The position numbers and the translations under genes were made by a program. Shown here piece by piece: positions 52,901 to 60,546 of a DNA stretch of 64,000 nt (positions within the stretch are counted from its first letter, which is position 1; each line of letters starts with the position of its first letter). Where the stretch lies: NCBI GenBank assembly GCA_947623915.1, contig CANQIB010000003.1, positions 147,922 through 211,921 of the forward strand, written 5' to 3'. The notes below the pieces were generated by a model. That model ran no database searches, was not told the origin of the DNA, and saw nothing but the letters and a program-made list of their open reading frames with translations. The DNA is from an uncultured Ruminiclostridium sp. (GTDB lineage Bacteria > Bacillota > Clostridia > Oscillospirales > Ruminococcaceae).

Positions 52901-55900
52901 GGTATCATCATAGGTCACGCCGTTATTTACCTTGACAGGTTCGCCGTCATCCAAAGGCAGGTCTTCCTTTATAGTAAAGGTAAATTCTCCCTCGCCGAGA
53001 AAACGCAGCGTTTTCAAATCCGTCAACGTTGTTTCGGTGGTTTCGGATCTCCCGCTTACGGTAAAGGTCTGCGTATCGCCGAAAGGTAACGCGCTGCCGC
53101 CCTGAACGACGGTCACATTATCTTTTACGCCGTCGGTCAGCTCCGCGGTAAAGGTAAATTTGTCCTTTTCGTTCCACTTCCTGCCGCTGAACGTTTTGGA
53201 TATCTGTACATCAAGGTCGGCATACGCCTGATTTTTAAAGGTCAAAATCGGAGCGCTCTCGTCCTCCACCGTTACATAAGACGCGACCGCGTTTAGCTTT
53301 CCTGTGGGAAGTCCGTTATCTTCGTTCAGAACACGTCTGACGATAACGCTTATCTGATATTGGGTGCCGTCATAGATAATATTGCCGCTTTCGGCAGCTT
53401 CGGACAGTACGAATTTATAGGAATCTACTTCTTCTGTTTTACTTGCTTTTGTTCCTTCGGTCAGCTTGTTAAAATCTATCTTTATGTTTTTGGTTATCGC
53501 GCCCGTATGAGAGCCGGCACCCTCCCATGAAGTATTATCATTTTCGGAAATATCAAAGCTGTATTTACCGCCGGAAAAGTCAAGTTTCTCCGTGCCCGCC
53601 GTTACCGTTATGTTGTCGTTGCTTCCTCCGTGGGTAGCATCGGGGATAAGCGCCGACGAGCTGTCAAGCGCAAGCTCAAAGTTAAACTTTTCGTCCGATT
53701 TCCATGCTCTGCCGAGCAGGTCTTTTTGCACGTCAAAGGTGATAGATCCTTGCTCGCTGTAAACATTTGTAAATGTATAGGTCGCATTCGTCAAAGATAC
53801 ATAAGGCCCGCCGTAGGTGTCACTGTAGCTAAGCGCGAGGGTGCCGTCATTATTATCGGTCGCCCTTATATAAAACGTCATATACGTTGCAGGCGTAAAG
53901 CCATAGTTGTTTCTAAGATCCACCGTGTTTTCTTCCCATATGTAGCAGCGGTAAATTTTACTGTTCGATGTAAATGTTACGTCGTTGGTAAATTTTATCT
54001 CAGCTTTATTATAAGTATGGGTATAATAATCTACCGACGCGTCTGTTATTGTATTGTTTTCTACCTCTGTGGGAACGGTGGTGACGGAGCCGGTTGAGGT
54101 TGTGTTCAACACTCTTATATTAAAGTTGAATTTATCATTTTCGTACCACGGTCTGCCCTCTATTACCTTTTCTATCGTCGGACGCCAAACGACAGACGCG
54201 GAATAGGTATTGTCAAATATAAATCTGTGCAATCCATTATGAGTTGCTCCCGTGCCTCCTTTGGGTATGGTGCATTGTCCGGGGCTAGTCCCGCTGTCGG
54301 GAGCGCCTTGAAATACCTCGAATATTACCGTGTCTACCTCACCGTCGGCAGCTCCGCTTTTAAGGGTAGCCTGCAAGGTGTAATAGTCTTTATCCAGCGT
54401 GATGCCGTTTCCGTTTTCGCCGATCTGTTCTATTTTAAACTGATATACAAGGTCGGCGGTATTGCCGTATTCATCTGTCGGGAAAGATACGCCGTCAAAG
54501 TCGATATCTCCCAGCGTGAGCGTTATATAGGGCTTACCGTCTATTCTTTCTACATTGTAAAAGCTCTTATCGTCGGATTTGGTATTGTTACCCCTATATA
54601 TACTCCTGCTGAAATTCAGCGTATAAGTATTACCGTCTTTCGTTACGCTGCCGTTTTTCGCATCTGCAAGCGCGTTTAGCTTTTTGAACAGTATTTTCCC
54701 TGCCGCCATATCGGTAGTCGCCGCTTCGTTGTCGGGGGACAGCTTAAGGGTGAATTTATCACTTTCCAGCCAGCCGTTGGACGTTACCGAGGTATTCTGA
54801 GGTCTGCCGGTAAGTCCCACGGCAAACTCATAGCTTGTGTCAACGTCGTCCGGCTTTACCGTATAGGTATTGACAAACCGCAGACTGCCGGAAGATTGCG
54901 TACCTGCGGAGCTTTCATAGGTAATATCCGAAACGGTAGCTTTAAGATGTTCCTGTAGCTCTGTTATCTCACTGGGCTCATATTTATCCGTATGGTCGGG
55001 ATTGCTTACGCTTACATGAATTTTAAGGGTATATACTCTGGACGATATGGTAAGAGCGGGGCTTGAAGTTGAAGGTTTGTTTTCCTTTACCGTAAAGGTA
55101 TAATCTCCGGGCAGTGGAAATCTTACGCCGTCCAGCTTTCCGCCGAAGCCGTCAAAAATATTCGCCGATTTGGTAACCGTTCCGTCAGCGCCTACAATAT
55201 CGCTCATAAGCGTTTGTACAGACTTAGCCGCATGGTTATCCTCATCGGAATCCATGCTGTAAGATACGGTTATTTCGTCCGTAGCTTTAAATTGATTCTC
55301 AAAATCATCAAGATCTTTATTGTAATCGGTATAATCAGTCGGGAAATTGATATAATCCCCATCTAAAGTAAACCCGCCGTTGTCCCAGTCAAAGGCTATA
55401 TCAAAGGTAAATTCATCGCCTTTTTCCCAGCCTCTGCCGGACATGACCTTAGTAAGGGTAAGATAAGGGTCTGCCTCGGTGTTGCCTATTATCTTCCTTA
55501 TCTCGTTGCCGCCGCTGAATTTCAGGATATAAAGCTCGTTATTTTCTTTATATCCCTCCGGCGGTGACATTTCTTTAAGGACATAGGTCTGTGTCGTGTC
55601 AAGACCCGCAAACGCCGCTTGACCGTTGTCACGAGTAGTGACGGTGGAGATGACCGATATGGAATATTTTGCGCCCGCCGATTCGTTATAGGTGAGCGGA
55701 GATTCGATAAACTTATTTATCTCCGCTTTTATATCCTTGTCAGTTTCAGAGGACAAAGCTCCGCCGTTCGTTTGGCTTACCATATACAGTCTGAACGCCG
55801 CGCCCGAAAGCATCTTCGGTGCGTCGTCGATATAGCCGTCGCCGCTTTCGTTTATAGAATTATCGTCCGCTTTTTCCACTATAACGGTTCCGGGGGAATC

Positions 55901-58900
55901 GCTGTTGGTGACGGTTATCTTTATCTCCGCGTCAGTGGACTGGTAATCTACCGAGCTTGTGTACGGCGCGACTTCATAGCCTTCTGTGGTAGTTCGCTCG
56001 CTGCCGTTGGGCTTTGCCTCCGTCCATTCACTCGTCGGTATCAAGCCCCATTGTACGCCGGAAAGCTGCCCATCGTTGCTGTATTTTCCGATAAAGTCAG
56101 CATCTTCTTTTATCTTTCGGTAATAAATTTTATCCTCCAGCGTTGAATTATACATCGCAGAATACGGATTATAACTATATGTATGCTTATATGCTACCTT
56201 TTGCCCGTCGGTAAACGTCTTGATATAATATTCGGCGGAAACATAATAATCCGTGACTTCATGTACAATACCTCTTTCGTCCGTTACCTTATCGGGCAGA
56301 TAAGGATAGGTATACATATTCGCGTCTATGACCGCAATGTTGCGCTGATTGTACACGCCGACCGCATGGTCTTCTTGCGTTACATAGGAAAGCTCCAGAG
56401 TAGCATAATCCTGCGTCGACGATCCACTCTTTATATCCCAGTTTTTAGACATGGTAAGGTTTTTAAAGGAGCGGAAATAATATCCTACCTCGGTAGCCGC
56501 CACGCCGCCGTTTTTCGGCGTTATACCGCCTGTGCCGCCGACGGTCAAAAGCTGCGTTTCACTGCCCGCAAGATTCTCATCATAACCGTAATACTCATAA
56601 ATGCCGTGATAGCCCGATATTATCTGTTCTTTCGCCGCTACACTATTTGTAGAAACGTAATAGTTGCTGTCCGGCCGTACCGTTTCAAGCAAATAGACGG
56701 TACCGGCAGCTTTGTCATAGCTTAATCCCGTAAATGTATAGTCGCCCTTTGTGGAGGTCAAGACGGTGGACACCAGCTCGTATACGGTTTGGTCTGTGGC
56801 TTCGCCGGCGGTCGTTACCTTTTTTACTTTTCTGACCATGTAAAAATTGTCGCCGCCGCTGCTCGGTTTTTTTGCACTTATGTCCTCTTTTTCCTCTTCA
56901 CCGAGAACGACATAGGTCTTATCGGACGACCAATCGGGGCTTTTCACCTCTTTGTAAAGGTTAAGAGTTATGCCGGAAAGGGTATGGTCGCCCTGCACCA
57001 GCGGCTGATATTTTCCGTCGACGGTATTACTTACGCTCTCATCGTAGAACACAAAAGCGCGAAGATTGAAATAATCTTCACCCGTGTCTGCCCCAACGGT
57101 TATTTTATTTTCAGCCGTTACCTTTTTTGCCGGAGTAAAGGTCCAGTAGTTGGCTATTGCAAAGTCGGTGGTAGAGTTATTGTATCTGAAAACCAAATTT
57201 GACGTATTATTGTTATAAGAACTTGACTGCGTCATACCCAATGGGTATTTCGCGCTGTCCAGAAAATCTATTACGTTCTGCTGAGAACCAATATCACTAT
57301 TGATATTACCGTACTCATCATAATACTCTATAACATTTGAGGTATGGCTGTGGTCGCCTATTCTGAGCTTATTGTTTTTTGCATAATCCGATGTATAAGT
57401 TGCGTATTCGCTGTTTATCTGACCGCTGCTGTTTTGTTCGTTTCTTACATTTCTGAAAAAGTAATATTTTTTACCGTTATAGTCCAAACCTGTACCGTTG
57501 ACAGGCACTTTGCCTTTTATAGCATTTTCGCCTTTGTCATTATTTATTACGCTGTCTTCGGTGTCATCTCCTAAAGACTCCTCCGTTGAGCTATTAGCGT
57601 TCTTATAGTATCGTATTGCATTTTCGGAATATGCACTTTCGGTATTCACCAGTTTTTCGCCGTAATATATCGGAGTCTCGTCATAGTATACGACATTTTT
57701 TGTCGCGTCATATATCGTGCCCGGTTTGGATATCACCTCGCTGCCGTCGCTGGAATATATATTGCTTACTCTGGTAACGGTTATTCCGCCTTTGGCAAAT
57801 TCCATATCCAAAATAGGAAAGTGCGCCTCGCCCGATTTTGTGGTGACGCTGTAGGTTATTGTGCCGTCTTTGATAGTATCACCGTTGCCGTCGCGGCCGT
57901 CCCAATAAATTGAATTGTTGGTAAACGGCGTCACAACGTCGGATATTTCCACCGAGGGCTGATCGTTGGAAAAATCCAGCCGCAGCGTGGCGGTAGACGC
58001 CTCTTTTACGTCAAAGGTAAAATATCCGCCCACGCCGGAATTTACCGTATCTCCGCCGCTGAACTTTATATTTTCCGCAGGGTCGGCTACGACGGCTTTA
58101 TCGTAAAGCGTTCCCTCCAAAGACTCATCCGGCTTTTCAAAAAATATCTTAAAGGTCTTGGAAAAGTCTGTGGCGGGAGAGCTGGGATTTTGATATTCCA
58201 CGCCTAACTCTTTCATTCCGTTCAAATCGTTACTGAGAGATTTTGCCGATTTATATACTATGTCGCCGGTCGCGGAATTGAATATGCCGCGGTTGTTGGC
58301 AAAAAACATATAGGTGTAGGGGGTACAGTCGTTGAAACGGACGTTATAGATGTAGCTGTCATTCGTCACTACGTAGTAATCCTCTTTAACGCCGGTATCT
58401 TTCACATCTGTCGTTTGCAAGGGCAGAAAATCCGCATAGGTACGCCCTTTTACCTCGTTACCGTACTCGTCGAACACCTTGATATTCCAAGCGGAAACCT
58501 CGGCCTGTAAATCCTGATTCCAGTCTGCTGTTTTTTTGATAGCACGGCTTGTTCCACCGCTTCCCGTTCTGAATTCAAAGGTATAAACGCCGTCCTCCTG
58601 AACGGTATAGGTAAAAGGCTTGTATGTATTTCCGTCTTCCGTATACTCGGTTTGAAGCGTTGTGGCATTTTGCGCCAAATTTTCAACTGCAACGGTATTT
58701 ATAAGTCCGGCCGAGCCCGCATCTTTTTTAACATTATATCCCGTGTAATTGCCTTTAAGGTCGATAAGCACTATGTCAGGGTAAGTGTATGCGGAGGAAT
58801 ATTCAGTGTAGCTGTCGGGTGTATCATTATCTTTACTATCGTTATATGTTGATGCGGCGGCTTTTGTCGAGCCATCCATATTCCAAAGAGCGCGGTAAAC

Positions 58901-59170
58901 GTTTGAGCCGAAGGTTATGGTCTCTCCGTACTTTGCATACACATGGATCTGGTTTTTCTGTGTCACATTACCGACTATATCTTTGTCATATCGCCAGAAA
59001 AGACGGACGCCGTCATCTTTCCAGCTGTCGTCAGAGTCAGGCTCTGCCGCGGCAGAGGTGGAAAAGTTCATATCAGCAGGTATAAAGTCAAGCCCGCTGA
59101 AGCCGGACGCGAGAATACTGAGCGCGAGCGCTCCGGCGGTTATCCTTTTGGCTGTTTTCTTAAAGTACAT
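43967..59170 (-). CDS. Giant repetitive surface protein (pilin/adhesin-like, 5067 residues)
   Basis: Signal peptide (MYFKKTAKRITAGALALSIL..), a non-repetitive head to about residue 1230 with Cna_B-like domains, then about 25 repeats of 115-170 residues to about 4980. Each repeat opens with K-x-L-x-G-R-x-W-x-x-x-D-x-F-x-F, has a YxFxVxE segment, and closes with FxNxY, the Lys/Glu/Asn arrangement of Spy0128/FctA-type intramolecular isopeptide domains. A Lys-Pro-Glu-Thr linker, SPDTG (5033-5037), a hydrophobic helix and RKNKKR follow: a sortase signal with Ser in place of Leu. ATG 59170 is chosen for GGAGGG 7 nt upstream. It would form a long, stiff cell-wall fibre. Confidence 0.9.
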   Translation of the reverse strand: MYFKKTAKRITAGALALSILASGFSGLDFIPADMNFSTSAAAEPDSDDSWKDDGVRLFWRYDKDIVGNVTQKNQIHVYAKYGETITFGSNVYRALWNMDGSTKAAASTYNDSKDNDTPDSYTEYSSAYTYPDIVLIDLKGNYTGYNVKKDAGSAGLINTVAVENLAQNATTLQTEYTEDGNTYKPFTYTVQEDGVYTFEFRTGSGGTSRAIKKTADWNQDLQAEVSAWNIKVFDEYGNEVKGRTYADFLPLQTTDVKDTGVKEDYYVVTNDSYIYNVRFNDCTPYTYMFFANNRGIFNSATGDIVYKSAKSLSNDLNGMKELGVEYQNPSSPATDFSKTFKIFFEKPDESLEGTLYDKAVVADPAENIKFSGGDTVNSGVGGYFTFDVKEASTATLRLDFSNDQPSVEISDVVTPFTNNSIYWDGRDGNGDTIKDGTITYSVTTKSGEAHFPILDMEFAKGGITVTRVSNIYSSDGSEVISKPGTIYDATKNVVYYDETPIYYGEKLVNTESAYSENAIRYYKNANSSTEESLGDDTEDSVINNDKGENAIKGKVPVNGTGLDYNGKKYYFFRNVRNEQNSSGQINSEYATYTSDYAKNNKLRIGDHSHTSNVIEYYDEYGNINSDIGSQQNVIDFLDSAKYPLGMTQSSSYNNNTSNLVFRYNNSTTDFAIANYWTFTPAKKVTAENKITVGADTGEDYFNLRAFVFYDESVSNTVDGKYQPLVQGDHTLSGITLNLYKEVKSPDWSSDKTYVVLGEEEKEDISAKKPSSGGDNFYMVRKVKKVTTAGEATDQTVYELVSTVLTSTKGDYTFTGLSYDKAAGTVYLLETVRPDSNYYVSTNSVAAKEQIISGYHGIYEYYGYDENLAGSETQLLTVGGTGGITPKNGGVAATEVGYYFRSFKNLTMSKNWDIKSGSSTQDYATLELSYVTQEDHAVGVYNQRNIAVIDANMYTYPYLPDKVTDERGIVHEVTDYYVSAEYYIKTFTDGQKVAYKHTYSYNPYSAMYNSTLEDKIYYRKIKEDADFIGKYSNDGQLSGVQWGLIPTSEWTEAKPNGSERTTTEGYEVAPYTSSVDYQSTDAEIKITVTNSDSPGTVIVEKADDNSINESGDGYIDDAPKMLSGAAFRLYMVSQTNGGALSSETDKDIKAEINKFIESPLTYNESAGAKYSISVISTVTTRDNGQAAFAGLDTTQTYVLKEMSPPEGYKENNELYILKFSGGNEIRKIIGNTEADPYLTLTKVMSGRGWEKGDEFTFDIAFDWDNGGFTLDGDYINFPTDYTDYNKDLDDFENQFKATDEITVSYSMDSDEDNHAAKSVQTLMSDIVGADGTVTKSANIFDGFGGKLDGVRFPLPGDYTFTVKENKPSTSSPALTISSRVYTLKIHVSVSNPDHTDKYEPSEITELQEHLKATVSDITYESSAGTQSSGSLRFVNTYTVKPDDVDTSYEFAVGLTGRPQNTSVTSNGWLESDKFTLKLSPDNEAATTDMAAGKILFKKLNALADAKNGSVTKDGNTYTLNFSRSIYRGNNTKSDDKSFYNVERIDGKPYITLTLGDIDFDGVSFPTDEYGNTADLVYQFKIEQIGENGNGITLDKDYYTLQATLKSGAADGEVDTVIFEVFQGAPDSGTSPGQCTIPKGGTGATHNGLHRFIFDNTYSASVVWRPTIEKVIEGRPWYENDKFNFNIRVLNTTSTGSVTTVPTEVENNTITDASVDYYTHTYNKAEIKFTNDVTFTSNSKIYRCYIWEENTVDLRNNYGFTPATYMTFYIRATDNNDGTLALSYSDTYGGPYVSLTNATYTFTNVYSEQGSITFDVQKDLLGRAWKSDEKFNFELALDSSSALIPDATHGGSNDNITVTAGTEKLDFSGGKYSFDISENDNTSWEGAGSHTGAITKNIKIDFNKLTEGTKASKTEEVDSYKFVLSEAAESGNIIYDGTQYQISVIVRRVLNEDNGLPTGKLNAVASYVTVEDESAPILTFKNQAYADLDVQISKTFSGRKWNEKDKFTFTAELTDGVKDNVTVVQGGSALPFGDTQTFTVSGRSETTETTLTDLKTLRFLGEGEFTFTIKEDLPLDDGEPVKVNNGVTYDDTEHKLIVKVTTDETSGELTATYTLDDGDESAEDKADVQFTNTYEKIYPLYVQKIFTGREGNKWLDTDSFEFTVSAESDETKQAINDGKIVLDRDVITIDNYDAETGGIKNDHLNICFSDLTFDETDSDYGYNGADGYDFVFTVSENKGEIPGVSYSEDVYTVTVRVTESDDGSYNTTLKDLKRNGVSVDLSTDISFTNTYTAKGTYSVDISKTLLGRDWAESDSFAFEVVQTSSDETAEKIDVPEITADSTKDSSDPTVRKGELSIALNKAGTYVFTVTEKLPTGAVTDNDRMDGITRYNGIAYDTATYTVTLTAVDKTDGTLEISPAIEKDGESVDEISFTNKYGASLYDGRNSKHAFWIWAQKTLNGRGDDNKWLETDKYKFSVSAGDKPTQNAVDNEIIQFKSYDSKTGGYTDRGNVTVGSDDSGNKDSGEAANMNRDSLRIQMFDVPLGSDGKTAYTFKVKEEVGKLGGVAYDGTEYLVTVEVTDKDLDGVAEVKVSEVTKTVNGETSTITPDKYNGYIVLPFVNTYSANGSMEFTISKQLKGRGWREDDEFTFSVSDVKRNGTELTGDELKAAVTFDLKTVGYDSETDYSDTSLRIVSDNNISFNKAGTYEFVIKEDKVENGLVCDTPDGHKVTVTVTDKDDGNLEISEVKVDKTTVPSVVLEYVNSYSASGSLAEKSIPVSAEVIGRENGKWLSTDIFTFELKTDDGDVTLPSAVVLNDGSRSGAFSETEFNNITFKVDGDGNTLSVYKELTVSQQNGGSTDKGLWLDDATYTVTVKLTDNGDGTLTAEAESIEKNAEESAFSLDSDAHFINIYSAEGSWTPSVEKILNGRGWLDNDTVKDDFCFNLSYDGTIPDGVTMPEDGTELHIYKDTEKHTAAFGKVKFTKPGEYDFIISETVPDEAEDNVYKGIKYADTEHKVTVTVTDNDDGTLSVNVGGESKQELTTTDRFVNEYSASGVLDAGSIIVNKKLNGRSWNSGDIFSFSVKGYDDATQAAVGSTITLPADLEITEYSYKSAESDDRSGAFDGIVFDNVTFGSEENGKIKYTFVVTENGEDKNGVTYDKNYQVFSAELTDNGDGTLTVTGGASFNFENIYTSSAVTLSSDDPRHLLTVSKTFTGRPNDEWLNGDSESGIIDSFEFKLQPYGEFTETAADSGDVVMANDTVEISGEDGTAAFGGITFNKKGTYTFKISESDGKEKGVVYDGSEYYLTVAVIDNQLGYLKLLYAAITDKDGERVPSAAFKNSYEAKGSWTPDVSKKLVGRDWRESDSFEFSLRLESVTGDGAGKASVTYPKTAVLTGQSGDNGSVYAVPFDSVTFTKPGVYTFIVTENIPSEAKDGVYKGIEYSDTEYYVEVTVTDNEDGTLKAVPDIENITFVNSYTASGKITVPIEKTLLGRSGGWLESDAFTFYMSASDKEAIDAVNDGNMFFNDLVLRSPTEKGGSSASGELSAELENIVFAAGESSIEYEFIIREINGKAKGVDYDGSLYRVSAVVSDNADGTLSVGELSCEKLSEGGAAYSPADKVEFVNRYTAAPTELKFDVVKTLEGRPWQEFDSFVFDISANGETEAELLSDVTVTDESDRAGENSAYERFTVSAEAGDSISFTVKERKPDDTMGLSFSESVYTVQITAEDDTLGQTVASVLVTENGSELYRFRTDEEQPIVKLNFINTYEPSASIKDALTVQKTLKGRRWLKTDIFRFDISEVGGSDGTVTLPAATELSGAAQPLNSRTAQALLGEILFAPNGASEKTYKFSIKERGKSSGDAVYSVDYDDTEYVMTVLVTDDFKGTLTAEVTGIAKKNGDDSDEIYSGKGTFPTLTFENTYTASGVWPPVVKKTLTGRDWEKYDSFTFSLELLEKPSYVTDGDISMPEDVTISPADEELQAVGNSYTKAFENVVFTKPGEYVFTLRENTPQEQKRMGLEYDGTVYKLTLKVTDDSLNGRLSHELVSVTVLNDDGSESPYGNTATFDFTNEYKADGSWSPVISKTLNGRKWQEFDRFGFELTLKSADNTDAVTYPDVLYIENKGGSVGTVTEVFDGAVKFTEPGVYTFTVKELAVQSGNGIDYDKEHEYSVTLTVTDENSDGKLTVKADNTAALEFVNGYSAIGKWPPEVTAELSGRDWDDKDSFSFSLELESAPSEVDKEQFPLPNDLVIKGNGTDSSFSGSFDDVVFTKPGEYVFKVSENNGGRGGLSYSGDVYTLKVYVSDENDGRLTPGVTEVLKNGEVIATDSVLTFLNEYSVQTVLDSGSVKIRKSFIGREWTNSDIFEFELVPADKFTEQAVTDGKIILPDDYAKMTVTADSDNHEYRVSDIVFCSDGTAERKYSFTVSEKDTGLFKVEYAKPETFTVTVTDDMSGNMTVTVEGGRNGLLTFTNTYSAKGVAWPPTVSKKLTGREWLDDSFEFEITLDTDRLPDGVTAEDVTLPDNISITADGSGSDIYDKTFDEVTFTKPGEYYFTVREIAGVPDMGLSYSEEVYTVTVSVTDVDKVGVLDTDVTRIQTKDGSDYNEAKLLFENKYSATATLSGSELEVTKTLSGRKWKSDDKFTFTMSMKSGPEKIDDLTAEINGTDGAEGAITANFDDITFNTAGTYAFEVTENVGTTAGITYDDTVYTVTVDVTDNFDGTMDIAVSGNENMAFTNGYAAKPATLSGSELEVTKTLSGRKWKSDDKFTFTMSMKSGPEKIDDLTAEINGTDGAEGAITANFDDITFNTAGTYAFEVTENVGTTAGITYDDTVYTVTVDVTDNFDGTMDIAVSGNENMAFTNGYAAKPATLSGSELEVTKTLSGRKWKSDDKFTFTMSMKSGPEKIDDLTAEINGTDGAEGAITANFDDITFNTAGTYAFEVTENVGTTAGITYDDTVYTVTVDVTDNFDGTMDIAVSGNENMAFTNTYTEPDVPSKPEETSKPEETSKPEETSKPDDTSKPESNGGTTSPDDTDKSPDTGVRVDLTAAALSISAFALCATLTVKRKNKKR
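44223..45347. repeat. Three identical 375-bp tandem repeats
   Basis: Units begin at 44223, 44598 and 44973 and encode three identical 125-residue isopeptide-type domains next to the wall anchor (residues about 4608-4982). Near-identity at the DNA level, including silent positions, shows very recent duplication, unlike the other, diverged repeats. Confidence 0.95.
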
Positions 59171-59482
59171 AACAATGCCCTCCGCAAACATCGGCGTATC
59201 CACGCCGAGAGATAGATACATCGCGGTATACCATACTATAATAAGTAAATGATATACGAGAATTTTTTTGTGAATAGTTTAAAACGGATATCCCAAATTT
59301 GCAATATCCGCAATATATACACGTATAATTTTAGCAAAATCTTAGCGATTTTGCAAGTGGTTTGAACGAAATTGCACTTTTACGACATAAATTTGTATAT
59401 TTTCTTTAAAAATTATTTTCAATTCGTTGTTAAAATATGTAAATTGTCATATTTCGACTGCCGTATTTTTTTATTTTTGCTC
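59171..59482. other. AT-rich spacer upstream of the giant gene and tRNA
   Basis: About 310 nt. It holds the ribosome site of the giant gene (GGAGGG) and, on the minus strand, a possible TATAGT -10 box near 59240 without a good -35. No gene or strong hairpin was seen in the rest. Confidence 0.5.
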
Positions 59483-59511
59483 TTGCTTTTTCAAAAAAAA
59501 TGGTGTATAAT
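59483..59511 (+). promoter_or_regulatory. Promoter of tRNA-Arg
   Basis: TTGCTT (59483-59488), 17-nt spacer, TATAAT (59506-59511), 12 nt before the tRNA 5' end. Confidence 0.75.
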
Positions 59512-59522
59512 ATCTACGTTAC

Positions 59523-59599
59523 GTCTACGTAGCTCAGCAGGATAGAGCGACCGCCTCCTAAGCGGTAGGTCGGAGGTTCGAATCCCCTCGTGGACGCCA
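59523..59599 (+). tRNA. tRNA-Arg (anticodon CCU)
   Basis: 77 nt. Acceptor GTCTACG pairs with CGTGGAC; the D-arm is GCTC-AGCAGGATA-GAGC; the anticodon arm ACCGC-CTCCTAA-GCGGT gives CCT (reads AGG); T-arm GGAGG-TTCGAAT-CCCCT; CCA is encoded. All four arms fold normally. Confidence 0.97.
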
Positions 59600-59636
59600 C
59601 GTCGGAGCAAAGCCCGCTTTGCTCCGACGATTTTTT
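59600..59636 (+). terminator. Terminator of tRNA-Arg
   Basis: A 13-bp stem (CGTCGGAGCAAAG with its complement) directly after the CCA, followed by six T residues at 59631-59636. Confidence 0.88.
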
Positions 59637-59668
59637 ATGTTGCAAAAATTGAAATTTCCCGTAAAAAA

Positions 59669-59860
59669 TGCCGGAGTCAAACAGCTCCGGCAACAGCTTG
59701 TCGAAAAAGTTATTTTTCGACAAGCTGGCAGACTTCGAGAAACACGCGCAGACAAGGAAAGAGCCGCGATAGGCGTACAAGGGTACGTCGAGCGGCTCTT
59801 GACGCAGGAAGAAAAATGCGTTCTCCGCGCGATTTTCAATCGTGCGGAGAAAATTAAAGC
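59669..59860 (+). repeat. Interspersed hairpin repeat, full copy
   Basis: A string of stems: GCCGGAG/CTCCGGC, CAGCTTGTCGAAAAA with its complement (59695-59726), GAGCCGC/GCGGCTC enclosing GCGTAC/GTACGT (59761-59797), and CTCCGC/GCGGAG enclosing CGATT/AATCG (59822-59849). Its 3' half recurs at 43771-43826 and a diverged minus-strand copy lies within 34041-34313. No coding function. Confidence 0.65.
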
Positions 59861-59974
59861 AAAGAAACAATACTTCTAAATTTTAAATCATAATTCAAAT
59901 TAAAATTTTTTGCATTTTTCGGTGCGTGGGTTTATCGACAGTCTGATGCCGGAGCAAACAGCTCCGGCAAATAT

Positions 59975-60052
59975 TTATTTAAAAAGCTCCGAATGACTTC
60001 CGACACGGTTTAAGACCAATACAAGCACATCATCAAATAGTTTATAAATCAA
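59975..60052 (-). pseudogene. C-terminal stub of a RelE/YafQ-type toxin
   Basis: 25 codons in the +1 frame relative to the antitoxin, reading LIYKLFDDVLVLVLNRVGSH then SELFK and a stop. This is the conserved last strand and C-terminus of RelE/YafQ toxins. The rest of the toxin has been deleted, joining the stub to the end of the antitoxin gene, so no active toxin is made here. Confidence 0.7.
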
Positions 60053-60314
60053 GCGCCGCTTTCAAGTCGTCCATATTTGTATATCCCTTTTCGTTTTTGT
60101 CCCGCGCTATCCTGCGGCCCTCTTTAACGGCGGCAGACGTTGTGTCGTTCGGGATATGCAGTTTTAACTCAAAAGGTATCCCGTTTTCGCGGATAGTCTG
60201 GCGCAGAAAAATATTTACCGCTGTGGTCATATTCAATCCGAGCTGCTCAAAAATTTTTTCGGCAGCCGCCTTTACTTCTTTATCGGTTCGTATATTTAAA
60301 TTAGTGTTTCCCAT
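60042..60314 (-). CDS. relB: RelB/DinJ-family antitoxin (orphan)
   Basis: A 90-residue type II antitoxin. The N-terminal ribbon-helix-helix is clear (NTNLNIRTDKEVKAAAEKIF, GLNMTTAVNIFLRQTIRENG), then the PFEL hinge and the toxin-wrapping C-terminus. ATG 60314 has AAAGGAG 5 nt upstream. It has its own consensus promoter, but its toxin survives only as the downstream stub, so it may act as a solitary regulator or as an anti-toxin against related toxins. Confidence 0.88.
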   Translation of the reverse strand: MGNTNLNIRTDKEVKAAAEKIFEQLGLNMTTAVNIFLRQTIRENGIPFELKLHIPNDTTSAAVKEGRRIARDKNEKGYTNMDDLKAALDL

Positions 60315-60370
60315 AATAACTCCTTTTTTATACCGCGGCTTATGACACAAAGCGCGTTCATCGTACTGTA

Positions 60371-60399
60371 ATTATATCATATTATATGTCTATTGTCAA
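60371..60399 (-). promoter_or_regulatory. Consensus promoter of the orphan relB
   Basis: TTGACA (60394-60399), 17-nt spacer, TATAAT (60371-60376). The surrounding AT-rich ATATAATATGATATAAT stretch could hold the RHH operator. Confidence 0.82.
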
Positions 60400-60546
60400 T
60401 ACATTGTGCGCATTTTAGCAAAAAATATCCGCGGTAATATCAAAAAGTCCCGATGGTGAATATACTGTTAGTGCGGCGGTGATACCGCCGACTATAGGCG
60501 CGTGGCGGCGAGCCGCCGTGTGCGCCAAAGAAAGGACAAAACCATC

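Noticed and set aside
59514..59870. A 118-codon minus-strand frame across tRNA-Arg and the hairpin repeat
   Set aside because: It crosses a well-folded tRNA and a non-coding repeat; the similar short frame at 43743-43925 shares only the repeat sequence.
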